A stretch of 8,109 nucleotides of DNA from Candidatus Nomurabacteria bacterium (GCA_031262565.1 JAISHL010000058.1:1-8109), one strand, 5' to 3'; shown: positions 1 to 6,469, numbered from the stretch's first letter. Notes: a model not told the origin generated them from the letters alone. Program-made: numbers and translations.

Positions 1-1
1 A

Positions 2-1327
2 TTTGTCATGAAGGACGCGTATAGTTTTGCGCGAAATCAGGACGAGCATAGTGAGATTTATGAGAAAATGGCGACGGCGTATTCGCGAGTTTATGATCGT
101 TTGGGATTGGGTGAGATTACTTTTCGCACGAAAGCTGACGGCGGATATTTTACTGATCGCAACAGTGATGAATATCAGACTTTGAGCGCGCTTGGCGAGG
201 ACACACTTTATCATGTTCCAGACACTGATCTCTGGTATAATGAGGAAATTGCGCCAGCGGAAGCGCCAAAAGTCAAGCAGGGTGACGTGGCGGAAAAATC
301 GCTGGAAAATATCAAGGCGGACGGCGTAATTGGTGTTGACGAACTTGTTAAACATTTGAATGTGGCGACCGAATTGACGACAAAAACCATGATTTATCAG
401 ACAGATAGTGGGGAAATTGTCGCGGCGGCGGTGCGTGGCGGATATGATATAAATGAGATTAAATTACGCAAAGTTGTCGGCGCGAAGAGTCTGAAATTGG
501 CGGATGCGGAAACGATTAAGCGCGTGACTGGTGCGGAAATTGGTTATGCAGGACTTTTGAATTTACCTGATAGCGTGCGCATTGTGGTTGATGAATCTTG
601 CGCCGATCGAGTGAATTTTGAAATGGGGAACAACGTGACTGGCGAACATACGATCAATGTGAATTGGGGTCGCGATTTGAATGAGCCAGAGCGATATTAT
701 GACGTTAAAACTGCCAAAGCGGGTGATTTTCATCCAGAATCGGGTAAAGTTTATGAGGTAGAAAAAGGCGTGGAAGTTGGTAATATTTTCTCACTGGAGA
801 GTAAATATCCTGACGCGTTGGGGCTGTATTATTCGGACGACAACGGCGAACAACAACATATTGTGATGGGTTGTTACGGGATTGGCGTTTCGCGTTTGTT
901 CGGCGTGATCGCGGAGATTTTCGCGGACGATCGCGGGTTAATTTGGCCAGAAAATCTCGCGCCATTCAAAGTTTGTCTGATTCAAATTGGCGACGATGAG
1001 ACGGTAAAAAATGCTGTCGAGAAACTTTATAAAGATTTACAAAAAAGCGGAATTGAAGTGTTGTGGGATGACCGCACGACGGCGCGACCAGGTGAAAAAT
1101 TTGCCGACGCTGACCTGATGGGAATTCCACATCGCGTGGTGATTTCGCAGAAAAATCTTAAAACTTGCCATTCCGAACTTGTTTCGGAATCTCAAGAAAA
1201 GAATGAGGAGATCCTGAAACTAGTTCAGGATGACAAAAATGCTAAGTTCATTGAATACAAGTCAAGAAAATCTGGCGAGGCAGAAATGTTGACCGTTGAC
1301 GAACTTTTTGCTAAACTTGGCGCATAG
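2..1327 (+). CDS. proS: Prolyl-tRNA synthetase, bacterial type, 5' end cut off by the window
   Basis: Class II aminoacyl-tRNA synthetase that activates proline with ATP and charges tRNA-Pro in the cytoplasm. The frame is open to the window edge: FVMKDAYSF at the start matches the motif 2 region (E. coli REFLMKDSYSF), so the ATG at position 8 is internal and about 130-150 N-terminal residues are missing. Counting from that Met, residues about 100-225 form the INS editing domain typical of bacterial ProRS, which hydrolyses Ala-tRNA-Pro; the lysine in TKTM (126) appears to match the conserved editing-domain lysine. Motif 3 is GCYGIGVSR (288-296), and the HGTP anticodon-binding domain follows (IEVLWDDRTTARPGEKFADADLMGIP read in two parts: IEVLWDDR, then PGEKFADADLMGIP). 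The C-terminus (FIEYKSRKSGEAE) aligns with E. coli IEYKYRRNGEK. Oddity: residues about 386-411, including CHSELVSESQ and EILKLVQDDK, are the in-frame translation of a palindromic repeat also present in intergenic DNA here. The reading frame is intact, so the enzyme is probably functional. Confidence 0.96.
   Translation, partial: FVMKDAYSFARNQDEHSEIYEKMATAYSRVYDRLGLGEITFRTKADGGYFTDRNSDEYQTLSALGEDTLYHVPDTDLWYNEEIAPAEAPKVKQGDVAEKSLENIKADGVIGVDELVKHLNVATELTTKTMIYQTDSGEIVAAAVRGGYDINEIKLRKVVGAKSLKLADAETIKRVTGAEIGYAGLLNLPDSVRIVVDESCADRVNFEMGNNVTGEHTINVNWGRDLNEPERYYDVKTAKAGDFHPESGKVYEVEKGVEVGNIFSLESKYPDALGLYYSDDNGEQQHIVMGCYGIGVSRLFGVIAEIFADDRGLIWPENLAPFKVCLIQIGDDETVKNAVEKLYKDLQKSGIEVLWDDRTTARPGEKFADADLMGIPHRVVISQKNLKTCHSELVSESQEKNEEILKLVQDDKNAKFIEYKSRKSGEAEMLTVDELFAKLGA
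1165..1236 (+). repeat. Two-hairpin palindromic element inserted in frame in proS
   Basis: The element has a forward unit at 1165-1192 (stem ATTCCGAA / TTCGGAAT, loop CTTGT), a 16-base spacer, and a reverse unit at 1209-1236 (stem ATCCTGAA / TTCAGGAT, loop ACTAG). Its first half is identical at 29 of 30 positions (1163-1192) to intergenic 4153-4182. Its second half matches 4293-4320 and 6407-6434 at 26 of 28 positions each. The length of 72 bases is a multiple of three, and the spacer has no stop in the proS frame. The insertion sits in the anticodon-binding domain between VVISQKNLK and FIEYKSRKSG, a position where E. coli ProRS has only a short loop (RNLDNDDIEYK). The orientation and length match the intergenic pairs at 4041-4112, 4155-4229 and 4245-4320. 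Confidence 0.93.
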
Positions 1328-1360
1328 AATTTGACGATTGAAAATTAAGGAGGGAATAAT

Positions 1361-1822
1361 ATGAGTAAGAAACTTTTTCATTTAACAAAACAGGGTAAGC
1401 GTAATCTGGAAGCGGAGCTAGACGAACTGGTTAATACGCGACCAGCGATTGCTCAGCGCATTGCGACGGCGCGCGAATTTGGCGATCTTTCAGAGAACGC
1501 AGAATATTCGGCGGCGCGTAGTGAACAGAGTCAAACTGAGGCGCGAATTGCGGAGATTCAGAATATTTTGGAAAATTCCGATTTAATTGAGGAAAAAATT
1601 GACGGCAAAATCGGCTTGGGCGACGCTGTTAAATTGCGCGCCAACGACAAGGATTATGAGTTTACTGTGGTTGGAGCAGTTGAGGCTGACCCGTCGAGTG
1701 GCAAAATTAGTAATAAGTCGCCACTGGGCGAACAACTTATCGGTAAAACTGTCGGCGAACATGCCATCGTGACAACTCCAAAAGGTGAGTTGAATTACGA
1801 AATCATTGAAGTCCGTGGCTAA
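1361..1822 (+). CDS. greA: Transcription elongation factor GreA
   Basis: GreA binds the secondary channel of RNA polymerase and stimulates cleavage of the 3' end of backtracked RNA, rescuing arrested complexes. The 153 residues compare with about 158 in E. coli. Residues 1-75 form the N-terminal coiled coil, with the signature REFGDLSENAEYSAAR at its tip; D42 and E45 are the acidic tip residues that help hold catalytic Mg2+ in the polymerase. Residues about 80-153 are the FKBP-like C-terminal domain (SPLGEQLIGKTVGEHAIV, ending YEIIEV). The start is fixed by a strong Shine-Dalgarno sequence, AAGGAGGG at 1347-1354, six bases before the ATG. It lies 33 bases after proS with no terminator between them, so the two are probably cotranscribed. 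No clear hairpin terminator follows the gene. Confidence 0.97.
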   Translation: MSKKLFHLTKQGKRNLEAELDELVNTRPAIAQRIATAREFGDLSENAEYSAARSEQSQTEARIAEIQNILENSDLIEEKIDGKIGLGDAVKLRANDKDYEFTVVGAVEADPSSGKISNKSPLGEQLIGKTVGEHAIVTTPKGELNYEIIEVRG

Positions 1823-1850
1823 AATCTGTCAAAAATTCTGCTGAAAAATC

Positions 1851-1879
1851 TTGCGAAAAAAGCAAAAGCGTGATTAAAT
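1851..1879 (+). promoter_or_regulatory. Candidate sigma-70 promoter for the 1914 gene
   Basis: TTGCGA at 1851-1856 (four of six match TTGACA), a 17-base spacer, then TTAAAT at 1874-1879 preceded by the extended -10 dinucleotide TG at 1871-1872. The predicted start near 1886 would leave a leader of about 28 bases that contains the Shine-Dalgarno sequence at 1905-1909. It lies in the 91-base gap after greA, which is otherwise AT-rich with no other feature seen. Confidence 0.5.
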
Positions 1880-1913
1880 GGTTATGTTAAAAATAATCTG
1901 AATTAGGAGAGAC

Positions 1914-3110
1914 ATGAACCCAAATCAGCAGAATCCGTTTGTTTCGCCGTCGCCGACTGCTCCGAGTCTGACGCGACCAATTAGCCCAACGCCGTTGAGC
2001 AGTGCGCCAGTGGCGAATAGCGTGGCGGCAAGACCTATTCCGACGCAGCCACAAAGACCAACTTTTACGCCACCAGCTCATCCAGCGGTAACTATGGACG
2101 GGGTTCGTCGACCAGTCGCGCCAACTGCGCCACAACAAACTCAGCCCGCGTCTGCTCAACCAGTAATTCAGCGCGCGCCACAATTTCAAACTACCGCAAA
2201 ACCGTTCACGACTCCGATTCTGCAAACTCCGTTGGCGCCTAAGCCTACACCGTCACCACTGTCAACGGCCACAGCGTCAAGTTCGTCAACTATACCAGCG
2301 ACGCAACCTGTGCCTAATTCAAACTTCACTCCATCGACAACTTTACCATTGCCACCATCAGGACAACCGTCAAGTATCAATGCCGCTTTGTCGGAGCTAA
2401 ACGCGTCAGTAGTGCAAAACCAGCCAGCGCCACTTTTCCCGAATCAGCCAAAAACTTCGTCGCATACGTCTTTGCAAAGTCGGATCAATGCGCAGACCGC
2501 GCCGACTTCTGCACAAAATCCTGCATTAAATTCCACACCAAATCCCGTGCAGACATTGCCACAATTTAATAGTAACCCAACTTTTCAGCCGATTCAGCCG
2601 TCGGCGCAACCAGATTTTACGCCACCAGTAACTTCACCTATAATTCTAAAAAATAATGGATTCAAGCAGAAAATGAATAAGAAATTACTGATTATGATCG
2701 GCGCTGGCGTGGGGCTAGTCGCAATATTCTTACTAGTTTTATTCTTGGTGATTTTGCCAGGTGATTCAATTAGAAATGTTGAACAACTTAAAACTGCGCT
2801 TAGTGAGAAAAAACCGATTAACTGCACAATCACAAGTGGTTCAAGTGAGGTGTTGCTGCAAACCGACAACGAGTGGGATCATCTGCGGATGAAAATGAAA
2901 GACATGAACGTTTTGTCGATTAAGGACGATTATATCTACACTTGGTATGACGACAATAGTTATGGCAATCGCATTAAATACAGCGAGTCGATTTTTAATT
3001 CGCTATCAAATAGCATTCCGCAGAGTGCAGAGCTTGGGTCTAATGAAAAACTAAGCTGTAAGCCGAGTAATCAAGCGGATTTCAATATGCCGAGTGGCGT
3101 GGAGTTCTAG
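1914..3110 (+). CDS. Proline-rich single-span membrane protein of unknown function
   Basis: I recognise no family. The 398 residues fall into three parts. Residues 1 to about 245 are low complexity, dominated by Pro, Thr, Ser, Gln and Ala, with no predicted fold. A basic stretch KQKMNKK (251-257) then precedes one hydrophobic helix at about 258-281 (LLIMIGAGVGLVAIFLLVLF and on to LVIL). Residues 283-398 form a small domain with only two cysteines (304 and 382), which could form a disulfide if exported, and end FNMPSGVEF. There is no N-terminal signal peptide, and the positive charges before the helix suggest the proline-rich part is cytoplasmic and the C-terminal domain outside. The start is supported by AGGAG at 1905-1909, four bases before the ATG. 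The next gene has the same layout, so the two may be functionally linked (inference). Biased composition makes long open frames on the opposite strand; these are not genes. Confidence 0.85.
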   Translation: MNPNQQNPFVSPSPTAPSLTRPISPTPLSSAPVANSVAARPIPTQPQRPTFTPPAHPAVTMDGVRRPVAPTAPQQTQPASAQPVIQRAPQFQTTAKPFTTPILQTPLAPKPTPSPLSTATASSSSTIPATQPVPNSNFTPSTTLPLPPSGQPSSINAALSELNASVVQNQPAPLFPNQPKTSSHTSLQSRINAQTAPTSAQNPALNSTPNPVQTLPQFNSNPTFQPIQPSAQPDFTPPVTSPIILKNNGFKQKMNKKLLIMIGAGVGLVAIFLLVLFLVILPGDSIRNVEQLKTALSEKKPINCTITSGSSEVLLQTDNEWDHLRMKMKDMNVLSIKDDYIYTWYDDNSYGNRIKYSESIFNSLSNSIPQSAELGSNEKLSCKPSNQADFNMPSGVEF

Positions 3111-3122
3111 AAAATAAGTGTG

Positions 3123-3131
3123 TGATATAAT
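3123..3131 (+). promoter_or_regulatory. Extended -10 promoter for the 3162 gene
   Basis: A perfect TATAAT at 3126-3131 is preceded by TG at 3123-3124 (TGaTATAAT), an extended -10 element. No convincing -35 is seen at the usual distance, which would fall at the very end of the preceding gene. The predicted start near 3138 gives a leader of about 24 bases carrying AAGGAG at 3150-3155. Confidence 0.6.
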
Positions 3132-3161
3132 GTAGGGTATAAATAATATAAGGAGTAGAGA

Positions 3162-4031
3162 ATGAATAATCAACCAATGCAAGCACCAATGATGCCAGTG
3201 ACGAGCCAACCGCCAGTTACGCCAACACCAGTTATGCCACCAGAGCCAAATAAATCAAAGAAAGGTATGATGATTTGGTTAATTACAGGCGGCGTGGCGC
3301 TTATCGCGGTAATTGTTACGATAATTTTGGTTATCACTTTGAGTGGCGGAATTACGCCAAAAGATTATTTGGCAGCGCAAGAAAAAGCGCAAGAAATTGT
3401 AAACTCGGTAGAGGACGTAACGGATACTAATGCGAGCATTACAACCACTACAACTCAATCCGACATTGACGAGATGGTAGAATCCTTGGAAGGTCTTAAA
3501 AAGTCGATGATGTCCGATATAAAAAGTCTAGGTAATGAAAAAGCAGTTAAAGAAGATGAAACTGCTGCCGACATGTATAAATCCCTTAAAGCCAGCGCTG
3601 AAAAATATAATGAAAGCGTAGGTGTCGTAGCTGAGGTTTATGAGCAGTTTGGTCCAGTATTGATTGAAATGTTTGATTTAGGTAATGAGTTTTCTACGAT
3701 AACAAGCCAAGATCAGATTAAGGCTTATAGTGAAAGATTGCGAGATCTTGCCGATAAGATGGCTGATATTGATGTTAGTAACAGTGAAATCAGTGGGTAT
3801 GCGTCAAATATGAGTGAAGCAATGGTTGATATGGCGGATCTGCTAGATAAGATTTTGGCGGGCGATAGTAGTGCGGTGAGCGATTTAACTGACGCAGCTG
3901 AAGGATTGCAAACCGCGGCAGACGATATTGACACAGAACTGAAAGCGTTGTCGGAAAATGCAAAAGATTTTGCTAATGATCTCAATGAGCTTGGCAAATA
4001 TTTGACCAAAAAAGCCAACGGCAAAGAATAG
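3162..4031 (+). CDS. Membrane-anchored helical protein with proline-rich N-terminus, unknown function
   Basis: No family recognised. The 289 residues begin with a Pro/Met/Gln-rich tail (1-30) and a basic NKSKKG, followed by one transmembrane helix at about 36-60 (MIWLITGGVALIAVIVTIIL). The remainder, about 228 residues, is predicted to lie outside the membrane. It is rich in Ala, Asp, Glu, Ser, Leu and Lys with heptad-like spacing (for example LRDLADKMADIDV and ELKALSENAKDFANDLNELG), suggesting a long helical or coiled-coil bundle. There are no cysteines and no catalytic motif is visible. The start is set by AAGGAG at 3150-3155, six bases upstream. It lies 51 bases after a gene of the same layout (proline-rich tail, basic patch, one helix, outside domain), although the outside domains do not look alike. 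A role in the cell envelope or host contact is only a guess. Confidence 0.86.
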   Translation: MNNQPMQAPMMPVTSQPPVTPTPVMPPEPNKSKKGMMIWLITGGVALIAVIVTIILVITLSGGITPKDYLAAQEKAQEIVNSVEDVTDTNASITTTTTQSDIDEMVESLEGLKKSMMSDIKSLGNEKAVKEDETAADMYKSLKASAEKYNESVGVVAEVYEQFGPVLIEMFDLGNEFSTITSQDQIKAYSERLRDLADKMADIDVSNSEISGYASNMSEAMVDMADLLDKILAGDSSAVSDLTDAAEGLQTAADDIDTELKALSENAKDFANDLNELGKYLTKKANGKE

Positions 4032-4040
4032 TATGTTATT

Positions 4041-4112
4041 TTGTCATTATCGGATTTATTCCGATAATCCAGTAATAGAATTAGATTACCCGAACGAGTC
4101 GGGTAATGACAA
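4041..4112. repeat. Two-hairpin palindromic element, pair 1
   Basis: Forward unit 4041-4070: a perfect 9-bp stem ATTATCGGA / TCCGATAAT with loop TTTAT. Reverse unit 4083-4112: a perfect 9-bp stem ATTACCCGA / TCGGGTAAT with loop ACGAG. The outer ends are TTGTCAT and ATGACAA. The 72-bp length equals that of the copy inside proS. It begins ten bases after the stop of the 3162 gene; without a T-run after the hairpin it is not a standard terminator, although it could protect the mRNA 3' end. Confidence 0.85.
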
Positions 4113-4118
4113 ATGAGA

Positions 4119-4145
4119 TGTCATGCTGAATTTAGTTCAGGGTCT
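4119..4145 (+). repeat. Single palindromic repeat unit, forward
   Basis: The unit begins TGTCAT and ends GGTCT, with a 5-bp core stem CTGAA / TTCAG and loop TTTAG. It is a more decayed member of the family, since the outer stem positions no longer pair. It has no adjacent partner; the next unit downstream points the same way. Confidence 0.7.
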
Positions 4146-4154
4146 ATTTTGCAC

Positions 4155-4229
4155 TTGTCATTCCGAACTTGTTTCGGAATCTATAATATAAAACTAGATT
4201 GCCACGGCGATAAATCGCCTCGCAATGAC
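4155..4229. repeat. Two-hairpin palindromic element, pair 2
   Basis: Forward unit 4155-4182: stem ATTCCGAA / TTCGGAAT, loop CTTGT, nearly identical to the first half of the proS insertion. Reverse unit 4196-4229: outer stem ATTGC / GCAAT (4198-4202 with 4222-4226) and inner stem GGCGA / TCGCC (4206-4210 with 4215-4219). The pair spans 75 bp. Read in the register used by the proS copy, its spacer has a stop (TAA at 4189-4191). Confidence 0.85.
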
Positions 4230-4244
4230 GCACATTATTAAAGT

Positions 4245-4320
4245 TTGTCATTGCGAGCAAAGCGAAGCAATCCTTTAGCTTACAAATTTTATAGATCCTG
4301 AAACAATTTCAGGATGACAA
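4245..4320. repeat. Two-hairpin palindromic element, pair 3
   Basis: Forward unit 4245-4273 begins TTGTCATTGC and ends GCAATCC; its outer stem is ATTGC / GCAAT with a weakly paired interior. Reverse unit 4293-4320 has stem ATCCTGAAA / TTTCAGGAT with a 3-base loop and matches the second half of the proS insertion at 26 of 28 positions. The pair spans 76 bp with outer ends TTGTCAT and ATGACAA. Confidence 0.82.
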
Positions 4321-4348
4321 GAAAATGTTCGCAGCGATAATAGCCACT

Positions 4349-4377
4349 AGATTACTCCGCTCTGCCTATAATGACAA
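4349..4377 (-). repeat. Single degenerate palindromic repeat unit, reverse
   Basis: The unit begins AGATTA and ends TAATGACAA, keeping family-like termini, but its interior no longer forms a good stem beyond ATTA / TAAT. It ends 22 bases before the CIRCE operator. It has no adjacent partner, though it could be the distant partner of the unpaired forward unit at 4119-4145. Confidence 0.6.
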
Positions 4378-4399
4378 TGTATTGTAAAAAATACATCAT

Positions 4400-4426
4400 T
4401 TAGCACTCTTGACTCGGGAGTGCTAA
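4400..4426. promoter_or_regulatory. CIRCE operator, HrcA repressor binding site
   Basis: Perfect match to the CIRCE consensus: TTAGCACTC at 4400-4408, nine bases, then GAGTGCTAA at 4418-4426. CIRCE is the operator of HrcA, the repressor of class I heat shock genes. The nine-base centre contains the -35 box of the dnaK promoter, so bound HrcA would block RNA polymerase directly. hrcA itself is not in this window. Confidence 0.97.
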
Positions 4427-4437
4427 TGTCATATAAT
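4409..4437 (+). promoter_or_regulatory. Sigma-70 promoter of dnaK, embedded in CIRCE
   Basis: TTGACT at 4409-4414, a 17-base spacer and a perfect TATAAT at 4432-4437. The predicted start is near 4444, leaving a leader of about 59 bases with AAGGAG at 4491-4496. Because the operator lies upstream of this start, CIRCE should act as DNA and is not expected to be part of the mRNA from this promoter. Confidence 0.93.
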
Positions 4438-4502
4438 AGGGGGTAGTTGGCAATCGCAAAATGTGAGCGCCAAAAATAAGTTTAATAAATAAGGAGTTAA
4501 TT

Positions 4503-6392
4503 ATGGGAACAATTATCGGAATTGACCTCGGCACAACGAACAGCGCTATGGCGTATTTAGTCGCTGGCAAGCCAGAGGTAATCACAAATAAAGAAGGTGA
4601 TCGCACAACACCGTCGGTCGTCGCTATTACAAAGAAAGGCGAGCGCTTGGTTGGAAAAGTCGCTCAGCGTCAGCGCGTAACCAATGCTACAAATACGGTT
4701 TATGGCATCAAGCGTTTGATCGGTCGCAAATTTAGCGACAAAGAAGTGCAAAACGACATCAAAATCATGCCGTATAAAATTGTGTCAAACAAAGGCAATG
4801 CGGCGGTTGAGTTGGACGGCAAAGTTTATAGTCCAGAGGAAGTTAGCGCGATGATCTTGGGTAAAATCAAGGCGGACGCGGAGGCATATCTTGGTCAACC
4901 AGTAACAGAGGCTGTCATCACCGTGCCGGCTTACTTTGACGATTCACAGCGCCAAGCAACCAAAGACGCGGGTAAAATCGCTGGCCTTGAAGTTAAGCGA
5001 ATCATCAACGAGCCAACGGCGGCGGCTCTGGCTTACGGATTGGAAAAGAACAAAGATGAGAAGATTGCGGTGTTCGACCTTGGCGGCGGCACGTTTGACG
5101 TTTCGATTTTGGAACTTGGCGACGGTGTCTTTGAGGTGAAATCCACCAACGGCGATACACACCTCGGTGGTGAGGACTTTGACAATAAAGTCGTTAATTA
5201 CTTCTTAGAACAGTTTAAGAGCGAATCGGGCATTGACCTAAGTAAAGATAAAGCGGCGATGCAACGCCTGAAAGACGAGGCTGAAAAGGCGAAAAAAGAG
5301 CTGTCGACGACAACTGAATATGAGGTCAACTTGCCGTTTATCACAGCTGACGCGGACGGTCCGAAGCACTTTGAAACGAAATTGACGCGCGCAAAATTGG
5401 AAGAATTGGTTGCGGAATATCTGGATCGATTGTCTGCGCCATGCGAAAAAGCCTTGAAAGATGCAGGAATTAAGGCGTCGGAACTCGGCGAAGTTGTGTT
5501 GGTTGGTGGTATGACACGCATGCCAGCAGTTGTAGAAAAAGTCAAGAAAATTTTCGGCAAAGATCCAATGCAAGGCGTGAACCCAGATGAAGTCGTGGCG
5601 GTTGGCGCGGCGATTCAGGGTGGTGTTTTGGCTGGTGATGTCAAGGATGTTCTACTGCTTGACGTGACACCGTTGAGCTTGGGAATTGAAACTATGGGTG
5701 GCGTTTCGACAAAATTGATCGAGCGCAACACGACAATCCCGACATCAAAATCTGAAACATTCTCGACTGCAGCAGATAATCAGCCACAGGTTGAAATCCA
5801 TGTTTTACAAGGCGAGCGCGAATTTGCTGCCGATAATAAGAGCTTGGGTAAATTCATTTTGGACGGAATTGCGCCAGCTCGACGTGGTATTCCACAGATT
5901 GAAGTTACCTTTAATATCGACGCGAACGGCATTTTGAACGTTACCGCGAAAGATAAAGGTACGGGCAAGGAGCAGTCAATCACGATTCAAAATTCGGGCA
6001 ACTTATCCAAGGAAGATATTGCGAAAGCGCAAGCCGAGGCAGAAGCGCACGCCGACGAAGATAAGAAAAAGCGTGAATTAACTGATGCTCGAAATGCGCT
6101 TGAAAATACGATTTATCAGGCGAAGAAAATGCCAGATGAATTCAAAGACAAGATCTCCGAAGACGATAAAAAGGCGATTGAAGAAGCAGTTAAATCTGCC
6201 GAAGAGAAATTGACAGCAGAAGATAAAGACGAGCTAGAATCGGCGCAAAAAGAGTTGAGTGAAAAGATTCAGTCAATCGGCGCGAAGCTTTACGAAGCAG
6301 CGTCAAAAGAGGAAGAAGCGAAAACTGATGACAATAAAACTGACGACGAATCCAAAGATGGACCAGTTGAAGGCGAAGTTGTAGATAAATAA
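4503..6392 (+). CDS. dnaK: Molecular chaperone DnaK (Hsp70)
   Basis: Cytoplasmic ATP-dependent chaperone that binds exposed hydrophobic segments of unfolded proteins and cycles with DnaJ and GrpE. The 629 residues are a normal full length. The nucleotide-binding domain (1 to about 380) carries all three Hsp70 signatures: GIDLGTTNS (6-14), [10 protein letters not shown] (192-201) and [11 protein letters not shown] (331-341). D8, K70 and T197, equivalent to known catalytic or phosphate-site residues, are present. Residues 78-105 align with E. coli DnaK without a gap, so this is the long form of subdomain IB. The interdomain linker and start of the substrate domain is [13 protein letters not shown] (382-394). 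An alpha-helical lid and an acidic tail ending EGEVVDK follow. AAGGAG lies six bases before the ATG. A CIRCE operator overlaps its promoter, so heat-shock control by HrcA is expected. It stands alone, without grpE, dnaJ or hrcA beside it. Confidence 0.98.
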   Translation: MGTIIGIDLGTTNSAMAYLVAGKPEVITNKEGDRTTPSVVAITKKGERLVGKVAQRQRVTNATNTVYGIKRLIGRKFSDKEVQNDIKIMPYKIVSNKGNAAVELDGKVYSPEEVSAMILGKIKADAEAYLGQPVTEAVITVPAYFDDSQRQATKDAGKIAGLEVKRIINEPTAAALAYGLEKNKDEKIAVFDLGGGTFDVSILELGDGVFEVKSTNGDTHLGGEDFDNKVVNYFLEQFKSESGIDLSKDKAAMQRLKDEAEKAKKELSTTTEYEVNLPFITADADGPKHFETKLTRAKLEELVAEYLDRLSAPCEKALKDAGIKASELGEVVLVGGMTRMPAVVEKVKKIFGKDPMQGVNPDEVVAVGAAIQGGVLAGDVKDVLLLDVTPLSLGIETMGGVSTKLIERNTTIPTSKSETFSTAADNQPQVEIHVLQGEREFAADNKSLGKFILDGIAPARRGIPQIEVTFNIDANGILNVTAKDKGTGKEQSITIQNSGNLSKEDIAKAQAEAEAHADEDKKKRELTDARNALENTIYQAKKMPDEFKDKISEDDKKAIEEAVKSAEEKLTAEDKDELESAQKELSEKIQSIGAKLYEAASKEEEAKTDDNKTDDESKDGPVEGEVVDK

Positions 6393-6406
6393 ATCGCAAT
6401 AGTTGT

Positions 6407-6434
6407 AGATCCTGAATCAAGTTCAGGATGACAA
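6407..6434 (-). repeat. Single palindromic repeat unit, reverse, after dnaK
   Basis: Starts 14 bases after the dnaK stop. A perfect 8-bp stem ATCCTGAA / TTCAGGAT with loop TCAAG, and termini AGAT and ATGACAA. It matches 26 of 28 positions of the second half of the proS insertion. There is no T-run after it on the + strand, so it is a repeat rather than the terminator. Confidence 0.85.
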
Positions 6435-6443
6435 AAAACATAG

Positions 6444-6469
6444 AGCTGTCATTATCGTGGCGGCTTTTT
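6444..6469 (+). terminator. Probable intrinsic terminator of dnaK
   Basis: AGCTGTC at 6444-6450 can pair with GGCGGCT at 6459-6465, including two G-U pairs, around an 8-base loop, and is followed directly by a run of T (6465-6469). It lies between dnaK and the parA promoter, which fits the two being separate transcription units. The G-U pairs and short T-run make it moderate in strength. Confidence 0.55.

Larger units (their letters stand above)
4032..4399. other. Intergenic cluster of palindromic repeats, no gene seen
   Basis: This part of the 471-base gap before dnaK is almost filled by eight units of one hairpin family, in the order forward, reverse, forward, forward, reverse, forward, reverse, reverse. 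Forward units begin TGTCAT and mostly end ATCT or ATCC; reverse units begin AGAT and end ATGAC(AA). No open frame here has a ribosome binding site or recognisable product, and no tRNA or known RNA was identified. Confidence 0.85.

Noticed and set aside
8..10. ATG at position 8 as the start of proS
   Set aside because: The frame is open upstream to the window edge, and FVMKDAYSF is the conserved internal motif 2 region, so the true start is outside the window.
1331..1360. Promoter for greA (TTGACG ... AATAAT, 18-base spacing)
   Set aside because: It would start transcription a few bases inside greA, past the strong Shine-Dalgarno sequence; readthrough from proS is more likely.
1887..2380. Minus-strand open frames opposite the proline-rich gene
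   Set aside because: They arise from the codon bias of Pro/Thr/Ser/Gln-rich sequence, lack ribosome binding sites and give low-complexity Arg/Trp- or Gly/Val-rich products.
4041..4070. Hairpin after the 3162 gene as an intrinsic terminator
   Set aside because: The stem is perfect but no T-run follows on the + strand, and it matches a repeat family found in other contexts, including inside a gene.
4041..4377. CRISPR array
   Set aside because: Units alternate in orientation, have different stems, and are separated by short irregular gaps rather than uniform unique spacers; no cas gene is present.
5198..5573. Minus-strand open frames within dnaK
   Set aside because: They lie opposite highly conserved dnaK codons, with no start signals or recognisable product.
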